A stretch of 64,000 nt of DNA from Cyanobacteria bacterium SBLK (GCA_017746715.1 JAGHZQ010000026.1:1-64000), one strand, 5' to 3'; counted from the stretch's first letter, positions 35,401 to 45,665 are shown. Notes: generated from the sequence alone by a model not told the origin. A program made the numbers and translations.

Positions 35401-37059
35401 ATGTTAGGCCAAATTCTCAACGAACGCTATCAAATTATGGCAATTTTAGGATCGGGAGGATTCGGTCGCACCTACTTGGCACGAGATACCCAACACCCCG
35501 ATAATCTCTTCTGTACGGTTAAGCAATTACAGGTTGGGAGTTCGGATTCAGAACAGATGGCAAGATCTCGAGAAACTTTTTCTCGGGAAGCAGAAACGTT
35601 GAAACAGTTGGGCGTTCATCCACAAATTCCTCGCGTACTGTCCTATTTTGAAGTCTCGGGGGATTTTTTTTTAGTACAAGAATATATCGAGGGATATCCT
35701 TTAAGCAAGGAAATCGTGGTGGGCGATCGCTGGGATGAAAGCAAAGCAATCGAGTTTCTGCTGGCAATTTTACCCTTATTAGATTTTATTCACGCTCGCG
35801 GGGTCATTCATCGCGATATTAAACCCGATAATATTTTGCGTCGCCAACAGGATAATCGCTTGGTTTTGGTGGATTTTGGCAATATCAAACAAATTTATCA
35901 ATCCGAGAAGGGGGTGAGGGTGGCGATCGGAACGCCGGGTTATATGGCAAGCGAACAATTTCAAGGTAATGCTTATTTTTGCAGCGATATCTATTCCGTT
36001 GGAACCTTCGTCATTCAAGCCTTAACTGGATTTCATCCCCAATTTTTTCAATACGACTCCCAAACCGGAGATATTCTCTGGCAAAAAAATATTTGCAGTC
36101 CCGCCTTGGCAGCCGTTCTCAATCGCATGGTCTCCTATCGCTTTGGCGATCGCTATCAATCCGCCCGAGAAGCCCTCAAAACTATCGAACAGCTCCACAT
36201 TCCTCGCTCCCATACAGAATTGCCGCCGATCGCTTCGGTCTCTTATTTTCCCCCTCCCCCTACCAAGACCGGCCAATTTTCTAGCAACCGGTCGGCGATG
36301 GCAACGGTTTCTCGTCGGCGGCGGGTGAAAAAAACTAAAGTTCGCAAGACCAAATATCCCAAAATATTTGTCTTATTTTTAGGATTGCCCGTCATCATCA
36401 TTTTTGCGCTTTCCTTTGGGATTACTGTTTCCTTACAAAACGCTTCTCGTCCGCCGATCGCGACCGAGCAACCCACTCCACAACCCCCCGCCAATTCTGA
36501 AGTTTTGGAAACGGCTTCGGGTAACGAGATTCCAGCCAATTCTTGTACGGTAGATGTTGCAAACGGTCTCAATATTCGAGCGCGGCCCAATGGTGCAAAA
36601 ATTGGTGGCATGGTACGGGGAGAACGAGCAATTTTAACCGGGCTCGAAGATGGAAATTGGGTGGAAATTAGCAATCCCATTCAAGGATGGGTGGCGAAGA
36701 ATTATTTACAATGCGCTCCTTCTTCGTTTATCGAACGCGCATCCTCTCCTGCTCCAACCATAGATGCGGGACAAAGACTTTTACAAACTGCTTTTGCCAG
36801 TATGGAAGCCGGAGATATATCCAATGCGATCGCTCGAGTTCGAGAAGTTCAACCGGACAGTGCTGCTTATCGCGACGCACAAACGGCGATGACTCAATGG
36901 CGGAGAATTCAAGAGCGCTATCAAGCCATGCAGCAGGCCAAGCGATCGCGGCGTTGGGAGGATATTTTGATCGATCTCAATACTCACGGTTTGCCGGAAA
37001 GCCCTTACTGGCGGGGTAAGTTTATCGAGTTAGGAGAACAAGCGCGCTTGCGGAATTAA
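35401..37059 (+). CDS. Membrane Ser/Thr protein kinase with extracytoplasmic SH3-type domain
   Basis: 552 residues. Kinase domain about 10-270: glycine loop [15 protein letters not shown] (ATP lysine), HRDIKPDN (catalytic Asp 139), VDFGN (Asp 158, DFG), [13 protein letters not shown] segment lies at about 320-345 ([19 protein letters not shown]). An SH3_3-type domain follows (about 380-440, [16 protein letters not shown]...WVEI...GWVAKNYL), and then a helical C-terminus of about 100 residues. This is a classical cyanobacterial PknB/Spk-like layout, in which the outer SH3 domain may read cell-wall or peptide signals. The next gene (DnaJ-TPR) starts 47 bp downstream and may be co-transcribed. 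Confidence 0.92.
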   Translation: MLGQILNERYQIMAILGSGGFGRTYLARDTQHPDNLFCTVKQLQVGSSDSEQMARSRETFSREAETLKQLGVHPQIPRVLSYFEVSGDFFLVQEYIEGYPLSKEIVVGDRWDESKAIEFLLAILPLLDFIHARGVIHRDIKPDNILRRQQDNRLVLVDFGNIKQIYQSEKGVRVAIGTPGYMASEQFQGNAYFCSDIYSVGTFVIQALTGFHPQFFQYDSQTGDILWQKNICSPALAAVLNRMVSYRFGDRYQSAREALKTIEQLHIPRSHTELPPIASVSYFPPPPTKTGQFSSNRSAMATVSRRRRVKKTKVRKTKYPKIFVLFLGLPVIIIFALSFGITVSLQNASRPPIATEQPTPQPPANSEVLETASGNEIPANSCTVDVANGLNIRARPNGAKIGGMVRGERAILTGLEDGNWVEISNPIQGWVAKNYLQCAPSSFIERASSPAPTIDAGQRLLQTAFASMEAGDISNAIARVREVQPDSAAYRDAQTAMTQWRRIQERYQAMQQAKRSRRWEDILIDLNTHGLPESPYWRGKFIELGEQARLRN

Positions 37060-37106
37060 AAGGATCGATTTTTTTGCCAAGCCGAAATACTGTCGAGAGA
37101 AGAATA

Positions 37107-38402
37107 ATGGACGATCGCCAAAACTATTACGAAATTTTAAATATTGCTCCAACGGCTACCCCAGAGGACATTAAAATGGCGTTTCGCCGTCTCGCCCGTC
37201 AATATCATCCTGATTTTAATCCCAATAATCCCCAGGCGGAAGAACAATTTAAACGCATTCTCGATGCTTATGAGGTGCTCTGGAATCCCGAACGACGACG
37301 GCAGTACGATCTCCAATTAGGAATCGAGGCAGAAGAGAAAAAACCGCACCAAGCTAACGAATGGGATTTTTATGTGCAAGGGATTGAAAAGGCCATTCAA
37401 AAAGATTATCAAGGAGCGATTGACAACTATAACCGAGCCATTAATCTCAATCCTAATTTTTTGGAGGCTTATCTCAAGCGAGGCGAGGTTTTTTATACGT
37501 TAAAAGACGATCGCATGGTTTTGGGAAATTGTCGGCAAATCTTGCAATTTTTCCCTGATTGTGCAGAGGCTCATTACTATCAGGGGCGATCGCGATATCG
37601 TTTGGGTTACGTTCAATCGGCGATCGAATCTTACGATCGCGCTATTGGTTGCAATCCCAATTTTGCGGCGGCTTATTATTATCGCGGTGTTGCCAATCAC
37701 GATTTGCACGAACATTTTCCCGCCGAGGGAGATTTAGAGCGAGCGGCAGAATTATTTCAAGAACAAAGCGATCGCAGTGGCTATCAATTGGCGAAAGATA
37801 CTCTCTCTCGCTTGGGAAAAAAAGATTGGCGAGAGGATTTTAATGGGGGAATCAATCTAACTAAGCGCATGGTTTGGGCTGGATTCGGGATCGTTATTAA
37901 TCCCAGTAATGGTGGGACAAATGCCTTTTTAACTTTGCAAATTGGAGAAGCAGTGGTAATGGGGACGTGTTGCGCTGCGATGGCCAATATTTTATTTATC
38001 TTGGGGGTTTATTTAGGTTGGCAAGATCGAATTGTTTTTCCATTTTGGTATTTATCGATTCTCGGTTTTTTGCCTTGGCTGAGTTTGGCGGTATTGGGGT
38101 TTAGTTTGCGATTTCTCTTTCGCATTCGCGCTCATTTTGGTGCGGATCTGTTTTTGGCAGGAATCAGCGTTATTCCTATTGGATTTTTAGCCCTAGCGAG
38201 TGGAATTTCAAGTCATTTAGGGGGAACTGCCATGGCAATTTTAACGCTTTTTACCAGTACGCATTTAATGATTACTCTCTATAACGGCACGATTAAAATT
38301 AGCGGATTTTCCGAGGCGATCGCGGCTTGGTGCGTTCCCATTATGCTATTAATAAGTGGCTGGCTGACATTTACAGGATTTCAAGTTTTAATGAGTTATT
38401 AG
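37107..38402 (+). CDS. DnaJ-domain TPR membrane protein
   Basis: 431 residues from the ATG at 37107. J-domain about 5-75 with the HPD motif in [13 protein letters not shown] repeats about 90-240 ([25 protein letters not shown] and two more); several hydrophobic membrane segments in about 280-431. The J-domain implies stimulation of a DnaK ATPase at a membrane, and the TPRs bind clients. The stop overlaps the convergent aldolase gene by four bases. Confidence 0.88.
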   Translation: MDDRQNYYEILNIAPTATPEDIKMAFRRLARQYHPDFNPNNPQAEEQFKRILDAYEVLWNPERRRQYDLQLGIEAEEKKPHQANEWDFYVQGIEKAIQKDYQGAIDNYNRAINLNPNFLEAYLKRGEVFYTLKDDRMVLGNCRQILQFFPDCAEAHYYQGRSRYRLGYVQSAIESYDRAIGCNPNFAAAYYYRGVANHDLHEHFPAEGDLERAAELFQEQSDRSGYQLAKDTLSRLGKKDWREDFNGGINLTKRMVWAGFGIVINPSNGGTNAFLTLQIGEAVVMGTCCAAMANILFILGVYLGWQDRIVFPFWYLSILGFLPWLSLAVLGFSLRFLFRIRAHFGADLFLAGISVIPIGFLALASGISSHLGGTAMAILTLFTSTHLMITLYNGTIKISGFSEAIAAWCVPIMLLISGWLTFTGFQVLMSY

Positions 38403-39040
38403 TTATTGGTTATTTGTTTGAGGAGAGCTGCACGTTGGGCGATCGCTTGCCAATCTTCTGTTTGAATTAAAGCAGGGGGGAATAATTTACTGGATAAACC
38501 TACGGCGATCGCTCCTGCTTCAATTAATTCAACTGTATTTTCTAGGGTAACTCCCCCTGTTGGAATGAGGGGAATATTTTCCAAGGGTGCTTTAATGGCT
38601 TTGAGATAATTTGCTCCCCCAACCGTTTGAATGGGAAAGACTTTAACGCAAGTTGCTCCGGCTTGCCATGCGCTAATAATTTCGGTTGGGGTTAAGGCTC
38701 CGGGGACAACGGGAATTTTAGCCGCGATCGCTTCTTGAATTAACTGGGGATCTGCGTGGGGAGAAAAAATAAATTGTACTCCCGCATCAATGGCTCGAGC
38801 CAGTTGTTGGGACGAAATAATGGTGCCCACCCCAATAAAAGAATGGGGGAACTCGTGGCGCAATTTTTCAATTAAAAAAGCCGGACGATCGCTATTCCAA
38901 GCAATTTCAATAAAATTAATGCCTCCCGCGATCGCTGCCCTTGCCATTTTACGCCCCAATTGCCAGTCTGGGGAACGAATCACGGCAATAATGCGCTCTT
39001 GTTGCAACTGCTGCAACCAGTTAGATAAAGAGGTTTCCAC
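38399..39040 (-). CDS. eda: KDPG/KHG aldolase
   Basis: 213 residues; GTG start at 39040. 2-Dehydro-3-deoxy-phosphogluconate aldolase, splitting KDPG to pyruvate and glyceraldehyde 3-phosphate in the Entner-Doudoroff route, with possible 4-hydroxy-2-oxoglutarate activity. Visible motifs: FIEIAWNS (catalytic Glu), [29 protein letters not shown] (Schiff-base Lys) and PTGGV. Length matches the family (205-215). Monocistronic, convergent with the DnaJ gene. Confidence 0.9.
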   Translation of the reverse strand: METSLSNWLQQLQQERIIAVIRSPDWQLGRKMARAAIAGGINFIEIAWNSDRPAFLIEKLRHEFPHSFIGVGTIISSQQLARAIDAGVQFIFSPHADPQLIQEAIAAKIPVVPGALTPTEIISAWQAGATCVKVFPIQTVGGANYLKAIKAPLENIPLIPTGGVTLENTVELIEAGAIAVGLSSKLFPPALIQTEDWQAIAQRAALLKQITNN

Positions 39041-39240
39041 CGAAGAAAATGCCAGTACGAAAGATTCTTGGATTTTACTGCTCGGGGGTGAGTTTGGGAA
39101 ATACCGATAAGTGTGATTATCGGCATTACAATCTCTCTATCTTCCTATCCACAACGCGATCGCACTATTTTCATTCTCATCCCGATCGAGGAGCTTTCTT
39201 TGTTACGATCGAGGCAGAGTTATCGCCGATTAGAGAACAC

Positions 39241-40464
39241 ATGATCCGAGAAGTTAAGATTCAGAACTACAAATCGATTGAAAGTCTCGATCTTGAATTG
39301 GGGCGAGTGAATGTTCTCATCGGAGAAAATGGGTGCGGAAAGACCAATATTCTCGAAGCGATCGCCCTAGCGTCTGCGGCGTATAGTGATAAGTTGGATA
39401 ATGAGTTTTTAGTTTCTCGGGGTATTCGCGTGACAGAGCCTCAGTTGATGCGATCGGCTTTTGAGAAGGAGAATATTGATAAGAATATTAATGTAGAAAT
39501 TTTAGATGATACAGAACATCTTAAATTTACTCTAAAACATGATAATGAACTATATTCTAAGTGGTGTTTATTGGACATCACTAATCATGAAAATCTTTCT
39601 ACAAATAAAGAAGTACAAAAACCCATCAAAACAACAGAAATACAAAAAATCAATTCTGATGTTGAGGAAGAAACGCTCGATGTTCTACAAAGATTTGTAA
39701 TGGTCATTGAAAATAATATTTCACCAGAAAAAGTACACGAAGTATTCCAAAAAGCTGGAATGAAAATAAACATAAGAAGAATAGTAAAGATTTCATCACT
39801 TCTCGAAGATTTTCTCGTATTTTTTCCTGACAATACTTCACTCAGAATTTTTGAAGAAGAAGAACAAATACAGCCATTAGGAATTCATGGTGAAGGATTG
39901 TTTAAATTCTTGAGATTTCTTGATATGAAAGAAGATAAAACAAGATTTAACGAAATAAAAGAACGACTTCGTTTAATTAGTTGGTTTAAAGATTTTGAAA
40001 TTCCTAAAGACTTATTTGAGACCGAACGAAAAATATATATAACTGATAAATATCTCGATCGCGATCTCAAATACTTCGATCAGCGCAGTTCAAACGAAGG
40101 ATTCTTATTTACCCTGTTTTATCTTGCCCTCTTCGTTGGCGAAGAAACTCCCAAATTCTTTGCGATCGATAATATTGATAATGCACTTAATCCGAAATTA
40201 TGTTGGCGAGTCGTTGAAGAACTAATAGAACTCGCACAAAAATACGATAAACAAACCATTCTGACAACCCATAATCCTGCTATTCTAGACGGATTAGATT
40301 TACATGATGAGGAACAGAGATTATTTGTTGTTTATCGAAATAAATTTGGACGAACTCGAGCGAGACGCATTTTTCCACCAAAACCAATCGGACAGAAAAA
40401 ACCTATCAGACTTTCAGAAGCATTTTTAAGAGGTTATATTGGAGGAATGCCCAAGCATTTTTAA
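39241..40464 (+). CDS. AAA_21/ABC-type ATPase, first gene of an ATPase-TOPRIM pair
   Basis: 407 residues from the ATG at 39241 (MIREVKIQNYKSIESLDLE). Walker A IGENGCGKTN at about 29-38. Walker B region FFAIDNIDNALNPKLC, in which the usual catalytic Glu after Asp is Asn. H-loop TTHNPAILDGLDL. This is the SMC/RecF/OLD-like ATPase branch. The middle (about 80-270) is charged, helical and strongly AT-rich, unlike the flanking genes, suggesting acquisition. The following TOPRIM-like gene begins 2 bp after the stop. The layout matches split OLD-type or PARIS-like anti-phage modules by inference. Confidence 0.85.
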   Translation: MIREVKIQNYKSIESLDLELGRVNVLIGENGCGKTNILEAIALASAAYSDKLDNEFLVSRGIRVTEPQLMRSAFEKENIDKNINVEILDDTEHLKFTLKHDNELYSKWCLLDITNHENLSTNKEVQKPIKTTEIQKINSDVEEETLDVLQRFVMVIENNISPEKVHEVFQKAGMKINIRRIVKISSLLEDFLVFFPDNTSLRIFEEEEQIQPLGIHGEGLFKFLRFLDMKEDKTRFNEIKERLRLISWFKDFEIPKDLFETERKIYITDKYLDRDLKYFDQRSSNEGFLFTLFYLALFVGEETPKFFAIDNIDNALNPKLCWRVVEELIELAQKYDKQTILTTHNPAILDGLDLHDEEQRLFVVYRNKFGRTRARRIFPPKPIGQKKPIRLSEAFLRGYIGGMPKHF

Positions 40465-40465
40465 T

Positions 40466-41113
40466 ATGGCTAGATTTGGCATTATTGCAGAAGGAATAAC
40501 CGATCAAGTGGTGATTGAAAATATTTTAATGGGATATTTTGACACTTCCGATCTTGATATTATCGACCTACAACCCAAACGAAATAAAGATGCAAGTTCT
40601 TTTGGTGGCTGGGAACAGGTTTTGCGATATTGTCAAGAAGAAGACTGGGAGGAAACATTTCAACTTGTCGATTATGTTATTATTCACATTGATACTGACG
40701 TTTGCGAACATCCCAACTTTAATATCCCAAAATATGAAGCCGGACGAGAATTAAGCGTCAAAGAATTGCGCGATCGCACGATCCAGAAACTCCAAACTCT
40801 CATCGGCGAAACATTTTATAGTCAATTTTCAGAACAATTTTTCTTTGCGATCGCGATTCACTCCATCGAATGTTGGTTGCTCCCCCTGTATTGCAGCGAG
40901 ACCAAACAAGCCGAACAAATTAAAAACTGTGAAAAAAGATTAAAACGAGCATTAACCGGAGAACTGGCAAAATTTACCAAAACTTACGACGATTACGATC
41001 GCCTCTCCGAAAATTATTATTTAAACCCGAAAAAATTCCCCCAATATTATCCCAAAAATCCCAGTTTTCAATTATTTATTGAAGACATTAAAACTCGAAA
41101 TATTACAATTTAA
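40466..41113 (+). CDS. TOPRIM-like putative nuclease, second gene of the pair
   Basis: 215 residues from the ATG at 40466; translation is probably coupled to the ATPase gene. TOPRIM signatures: IIAEGITDQVVIENIL (Glu 9) and YVIIHIDTDVCE (Asp 76 and Asp 78, DxD). A later HSIECWLL motif is reminiscent of DUF4276/RloB-type proteins. Such domains bind Mg and cut DNA or RNA in OLD, Gabija, PARIS and RloAB contexts. Function as a defence nuclease is inferred. Confidence 0.78.
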   Translation: MARFGIIAEGITDQVVIENILMGYFDTSDLDIIDLQPKRNKDASSFGGWEQVLRYCQEEDWEETFQLVDYVIIHIDTDVCEHPNFNIPKYEAGRELSVKELRDRTIQKLQTLIGETFYSQFSEQFFFAIAIHSIECWLLPLYCSETKQAEQIKNCEKRLKRALTGELAKFTKTYDDYDRLSENYYLNPKKFPQYYPKNPSFQLFIEDIKTRNITI

Positions 41114-41412
41114 AGAAAGGATAACAAAGACCGAGACGAGAGCGATCGCCCCTTCCTCAGTAAAAATTACTAGACTGACTATTTTTTGTGACATTTTATA
41201 CTAAATCTCGCGATTTTATGCTCGGTTTATAGAAAAGTTAACTGGAAGTTAAAGAAAATATTGACTTGACTCCTTTAACAAGAAATAGGTAATGTAATAG
41301 AGAGTTTTTCCCTAAAGTGTCGAATTGTTTGAGTTTGCCCCAAATTCATCAGAACGCAGAGTCAAATTAAGAATAAAATCAATTGTTCTATTGAGATACC
41401 GCCAATTCGCAA
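41114..41412. other. Intergenic region with a likely promoter
   Basis: Separates the ATPase-TOPRIM pair from the receiver-GGDEF-EAL gene. Apart from the promoter candidate at 41266-41295, nothing distinct was seen. Confidence 0.4.
41266..41295 (+). promoter_or_regulatory. Candidate sigma-70 promoter
   Basis: TTGACT (41266-41271), 18-bp spacer, TAATGT (41290-41295). It would give a leader of about 110 bases before the receiver-GGDEF-EAL gene. Confidence 0.35.
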
Positions 41413-43251
41413 ATGGCTTCTACATCATCAGATCTCATTCTCATTGTTGATGACAATCCAGCAAACCTTAAACTTTTATTCAGATTTTTAAAAGAATCGG
41501 GATTTAAAGTTTTGGTCGCATCGGATGGAGAGAGCGCGATCGCAAAAGTCGAACAAGTTTTGCCGGATTTAATTTTGCTCGATGTAATGATGCCGGGATT
41601 AGATGGTTTTGAAACTTGCGATCGCATTAAAAAGAACCCCCTAACCCAAGATATTCCCATCATTTTTATGACAGCACTCTCAGAACTCGACTCAAAAGTA
41701 AAAGGTTTAAACTTGGGGGCAGTAGACTACATTACCAAACCCTTTTATCAACAAGAAGTTCTCAGCCGCATTAATTTACACCTACAATTGCGTCAGTTGA
41801 ATCAAGCACTGAACTCGCAAAATCAACAACTCCTAGAAGAAATAAAGGTGAGGAAATCCGTTGAAGGAAAATTGCGCCAACTGACCCAAGACTTAGAACA
41901 ACGAGTCGAACAGAGAACTCGCGAACTGGCAAGCGCACTAACGGATCTAGAGGCTCAAAAAGAGCGCCTCAGTTACGAAGCCTCTCATGATACGCTCACG
42001 AATTTAGCCAATCGCACCTTATTCGTCCAGCATTTATCGGCAGCCTTGACGCAATCAAAAAATGATTTTGCCGTTCTCTTTCTCGATTTAGATCGCTTTA
42101 AAAGCGTGAATGATAGTTTGGGACACTTAGTCGGGGACGAGCTTCTCAAAGCCGTTGCTCGACGCTTAAGGAACTGCATCGACGATGGAGACGAAATCGC
42201 TCGCTTGGGAGGGGATGAATTTGCGATTTTAGTATCGGGCGATCGCGATCGCGCCACTACCATCGCCCGAGAAATTCTCACCCAACTGCAAACCCCCTTT
42301 TTCCTCGGTAACTATCGCGTTTCCACCGATGCCAGCATCGGGATCGTTGGCGGCGACGAAGGCTATCGAAATGCGATCGACGTTCTCCGAGATGCCGATG
42401 TTGCCATGTATCGCGCCAAAAAAGACGGACGCGGACGTTTTGCCGTTCTCACCCCCGAAATGCAAGTTCTCTCTTTAGCGAGATTGAAATTGGAGCGAGA
42501 CTTGCCCCGCGCTCTCGAACGGCAAGAATTTTGTTTGCACTATCAACCTATTTTGAACCTGCAAACCAAAGGTTTATTGGGCTTTGAAGCCTTGATTCGC
42601 TGGCAGCATCCCGAACGGGGATTGTTATTTCCAGGAAAATTCATTGTTCTCACTGAAGAAACCGGATTCATTCAACCTTTAGGAGATTGGATATTAAAAA
42701 CTGCCAGCGAACAATTGCGACAGTGGCAAGACCGATACGATCGCGCCCTCATGATGAACGCGAACGTTTCTCCGATACAATTATTACAATGGAAAACCGA
42801 TAGCACCCTCGAATCTCTTTTGGATTCTCTGCCCGTCGAACTTTCCAGACTCAAACTCGAAATTACCGAGAGTTGTTTTGTCGAGGAAACATCAACCGCT
42901 AAAATTCAAATATTAGAGCAACTTCACGATCGCGGCATTCGCCTGTGTATCGATGACTTTGGAACGGGATACTCTTCCCTAAGCCGCCTTCACTCTTTTC
43001 CCATCGATACCTTAAAAATCGATCGCTCTTTTGTCAACAACCTGTATCGAGAGCGGGGTGGGTCGGCGATCGTGCAAACGACAATTGCTTTGGCCCATCA
43101 TTTAGGAATGGACGCGGTTGCAGAAGGAATTGAAACGCAGCAACAATACTCGCGCTTAAAAGAATTAGGGTGTGAATTCGGACAAGGCTATTTCTTTTCT
43201 CGACCGTTAGATCTTCAGCAGGCCACTCAATTTCTCGACTCAATCTTTTAA
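41413..43251 (+). CDS. Receiver-GGDEF-EAL bifunctional c-di-GMP protein
   Basis: 612 residues. Receiver about 8-122 (LLDVMMPGLDGFE, TKPF), coiled coil about 125-185, GGDEF about 190-345 with an intact ARLGGDEFAIL but no RxxD inhibitory site in the usual position, and EAL about 365-605 with EALIRW, LEITES, IDDFGTGYSSL, KIDRSF, VAEGIE and GQGYFFS all intact. Both synthesis and hydrolysis of c-di-GMP are possible. Its receiver is closely related to that of the next gene, which encodes a kinase 39 bp downstream; the two are probably one operon. Confidence 0.93.
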   Translation: MASTSSDLILIVDDNPANLKLLFRFLKESGFKVLVASDGESAIAKVEQVLPDLILLDVMMPGLDGFETCDRIKKNPLTQDIPIIFMTALSELDSKVKGLNLGAVDYITKPFYQQEVLSRINLHLQLRQLNQALNSQNQQLLEEIKVRKSVEGKLRQLTQDLEQRVEQRTRELASALTDLEAQKERLSYEASHDTLTNLANRTLFVQHLSAALTQSKNDFAVLFLDLDRFKSVNDSLGHLVGDELLKAVARRLRNCIDDGDEIARLGGDEFAILVSGDRDRATTIAREILTQLQTPFFLGNYRVSTDASIGIVGGDEGYRNAIDVLRDADVAMYRAKKDGRGRFAVLTPEMQVLSLARLKLERDLPRALERQEFCLHYQPILNLQTKGLLGFEALIRWQHPERGLLFPGKFIVLTEETGFIQPLGDWILKTASEQLRQWQDRYDRALMMNANVSPIQLLQWKTDSTLESLLDSLPVELSRLKLEITESCFVEETSTAKIQILEQLHDRGIRLCIDDFGTGYSSLSRLHSFPIDTLKIDRSFVNNLYRERGGSAIVQTTIALAHHLGMDAVAEGIETQQQYSRLKELGCEFGQGYFFSRPLDLQQATQFLDSIF

Positions 43252-43290
43252 AGACCCGTTTTTGTTAATTCTCTTCTTCTTGAATAACTC

Positions 43291-44589
43291 ATGATTATGG
43301 AACAACAAAACAAGCCCATTATTTTGATTGTTGATGACAATCCAACCAACATCAAAGTCTTATTTAATTTCTTGAAAGAGTCGGGTTTTAAAGTTTTAGT
43401 TGCCAAAGATGGAGAAAGTACCCTCAGCAAACTCGAGGAAGCCGAACCGGATCTGATTTTTCTCGATGTGATGATGCCGGGTATTGATGGTTTTGAAACC
43501 TGTCGTCGCTTGAAAGCCAACGAGAAAACTCGCGATATTCCTGTAATCTTTATGACCGCTTTATCGGAAACAACCGATAAGATCAAAGGTTTATCTTTAG
43601 GAGCAGTTGATTATATTACAAAACCCTTTCAACAAGAAGAAGTCCTCGCGCGAGCGAACTTACATCTCAAACTTCGTTCTTTAACCTTAGAATTAGAAAC
43701 AAAGAATCAACAATTACAAGATTTTAACAATCAGCTCGAACGACAAGTTGATGCGAGAACGACAGAGCTTAAAAATGCACAATCGCAACTGGTTTTGAGC
43801 GAAAAAATGTCTTCATTAGGCCAGTTAGTGGCTGGGGTTGCCCATGAAATTAACAACCCCGTAAATTTTATCTATGGCAATCTAAAATATGCTTCCGAAT
43901 ATGCCGATAGTTTATTGCATTTAGTCGAGCTCTATCAAAAATATGACAGTCAAATGACCGTTGATGAAATTGAGGATTGGATAGACCAAATCGATCTGGA
44001 TTTTGTCAAAGCCGACTTGCCAAAACTCTTAAAATCCATGCAAGTCGGTGCGGAGCGAATTCGCGAAATTGTCTTATCGTTGCGTCATTTTTCACGAATA
44101 GATGAAGCTGACTTTAAAGCCGTAGATATTCACGAAGGCATCAATAGTACCTTAATGATTTTGCACGGTCGCATGAAAGCAAAGGGGGACTTCCAAGGAA
44201 TTGAAATCAGCAGAGATTATGGAGATATTCCTCTTGTTCAATGCTATCCCGGCCAGTTAAATCAAGTATTTATGAATTTGCTGGCCAATGCGATCGACGC
44301 TTTGGAAGAATCGGAAAAGACCGAACTCGAAATTCGTGTCAAAACAGAAATATTTGGCGATTATATCATTATTTCGATTGCCGATAACGGTACGGGAATT
44401 TCCTCCGAAGTCCAAGCCAAATTATTCGATCCTTTTTTTACAACGAAACCCATTGGGAAAGGAACGGGTTTGGGTTTGTCCATCGCCCATTCTATCGTCG
44501 TCGAAAAACATCAAGGAAGTCTGCAATGCATTTCAACCTCGGGGGAAGGGACGGAATTTATTATTAAAATCCCTTGTCACATCCCCTAG
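43291..44589 (+). CDS. Receiver-histidine kinase
   Basis: 432 residues (a second Met two codons in is equally possible). Receiver about 8-125 (FLDVMMPGIDGFE); coiled coil; a cyanobacterial-type dimerisation helix with MSSLGQLVAGVAHEINNPVNF (phospho-His in AHEINNP); HATPase with NLLANAIDAL, IADNGTGI and GKGTGLGLSIAHSI. Soluble. Works with the upstream receiver-GGDEF-EAL protein, whose receiver shares the same motif layout. Confidence 0.92.
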   Translation: MIMEQQNKPIILIVDDNPTNIKVLFNFLKESGFKVLVAKDGESTLSKLEEAEPDLIFLDVMMPGIDGFETCRRLKANEKTRDIPVIFMTALSETTDKIKGLSLGAVDYITKPFQQEEVLARANLHLKLRSLTLELETKNQQLQDFNNQLERQVDARTTELKNAQSQLVLSEKMSSLGQLVAGVAHEINNPVNFIYGNLKYASEYADSLLHLVELYQKYDSQMTVDEIEDWIDQIDLDFVKADLPKLLKSMQVGAERIREIVLSLRHFSRIDEADFKAVDIHEGINSTLMILHGRMKAKGDFQGIEISRDYGDIPLVQCYPGQLNQVFMNLLANAIDALEESEKTELEIRVKTEIFGDYIIISIADNGTGISSEVQAKLFDPFFTTKPIGKGTGLGLSIAHSIVVEKHQGSLQCISTSGEGTEFIIKIPCHIP

Positions 44590-44828
44590 AGACTTGTTTG
44601 TCGATAATAAAGATCGATCCAGTGTTTGGCTTGACGAATGGCACTTTTTACAGTAGGAGCATAAGGAACTGCAAGTGCCGATCCGAGATCGTAATTCACC
44701 CAAGCGGCATAAATTTTTCGTCCTTCCCATTCATCGCGCTCGATTTCTACCCGAAAATGACGATCGCTAAAAGTCAAGATAATTTTGGGATAGTGAGGGT
44801 CAATCGCGCGATCGCCGTAGAATTGCAT
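44586..44828 (-). CDS. Conserved-looking hypothetical protein, 80 residues
   Basis: Overlaps the kinase stop tail-to-tail by four bases. Soluble, mixed alpha/beta: PKIILTFSDRHFRVEIERDEWEGRKIYAAW, then SAIRQAKHWIDLYY. Typical of short cyanobacterial proteins with beta strands then an amphipathic helix. No family name can be given and no good ribosome site is seen. Confidence 0.6.
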   Translation of the reverse strand: MQFYGDRAIDPHYPKIILTFSDRHFRVEIERDEWEGRKIYAAWVNYDLGSALAVPYAPTVKSAIRQAKHWIDLYYRQTSL

Positions 44829-45027
44829 GGAATTGTAGGGATTAATTCGATATTTTTCTCTTTTTGGGAATATGTCTTGTCAATGTGCCATTCCGATAAT
44901 CGGCGATCGCACCCTGCATAAGATTCGGACAATTGAAAAGAGATAAGTTTAGGGTCTTAAGAATTCGCAATTCTTGAATTCCCCACTATCTTACTGTCGA
45001 TCGTGCCTAAAGATCGACCCAAGAAAA

Positions 45028-45054
45028 AAGTAGTCACCTAGCGAACGACTACTT
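45028..45054. promoter_or_regulatory. Perfect 8-bp inverted repeat before the GRDP-like gene
   Basis: AAGTAGTC and GACTACTT with an 11-base loop. Read on the minus strand, the stem is followed by a run of T, like a terminator, though no minus-strand gene ends there. On the plus strand it lies 33 bp before the next ATG and could be an operator or leader hairpin. Confidence 0.4.
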
Positions 45055-45086
45055 CATCTGCATAAATATTGACGGAGACCATTATA

Positions 45087-45665
45087 ATGGCAAACTTAAC
45101 CGATCTGCATATTTCTTCCTTACTGCATTCTACCCTTAAGCAGAACCAAACTCGCGTCATTCAAGACCCCCGGCAGGCCGATCGCATCCAAACAATGCTC
45201 GCGCAATTCGATTGCGGGGTTTTGCAAGAGAAACTCGAGCAACTCGATCTGAGTTCTGTTGCGACCTCCCTAGCATCTCCCCAAGGTCAAGGATGGACGG
45301 AACGGCAGACTCATCTCGCGATCGCTCGCTATCTCCTCTTTCTCTTCGTATCCTATTTACACCCCTCCCAAATTCTCGTACCTCCCAAAGAAGTCGATTT
45401 TGTCTGGCACGAACATCTCCTCCAAGATACCCGAAAATACGCTCGGGATTGCGAAATGCTTTTTAATGGATTCGTTCACCACGCCGAGGAATCTCAATTA
45501 TGGGAGAATGCTACAGAGGAAAATTCCCGCATTGCCTATCAGCAAACGCGATCGCTCATCCGTCAATATTTGCAAAGTTCTGAAGATGATTTAGCACGAG
45601 AATTGTTAGTGCAAGAACAGCAACAACAAGACAAAGAAAAAGGTGCTTGCGGTCATCCGGTTTAA
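45087..45665 (+). CDS. Glycine-rich-domain-containing-protein-like (PF07173-type) protein
   Basis: 192 residues from the ATG at 45087, with GGAGA 13 bases before. The signature VDFVWHEHLLQDTRKYARDC followed by NGFVHHAEE matches the D-x2-WH-x-H...Y-x2-DC...G...H pattern of plant GRDP and bacterial relatives. The conserved His and Cys residues suggest metal binding or catalysis, but the biochemical role is unknown. The C-terminus is Gln/Glu-rich and ends in GACGHPV. Confidence 0.7.
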   Translation: MANLTDLHISSLLHSTLKQNQTRVIQDPRQADRIQTMLAQFDCGVLQEKLEQLDLSSVATSLASPQGQGWTERQTHLAIARYLLFLFVSYLHPSQILVPPKEVDFVWHEHLLQDTRKYARDCEMLFNGFVHHAEESQLWENATEENSRIAYQQTRSLIRQYLQSSEDDLARELLVQEQQQQDKEKGACGHPV

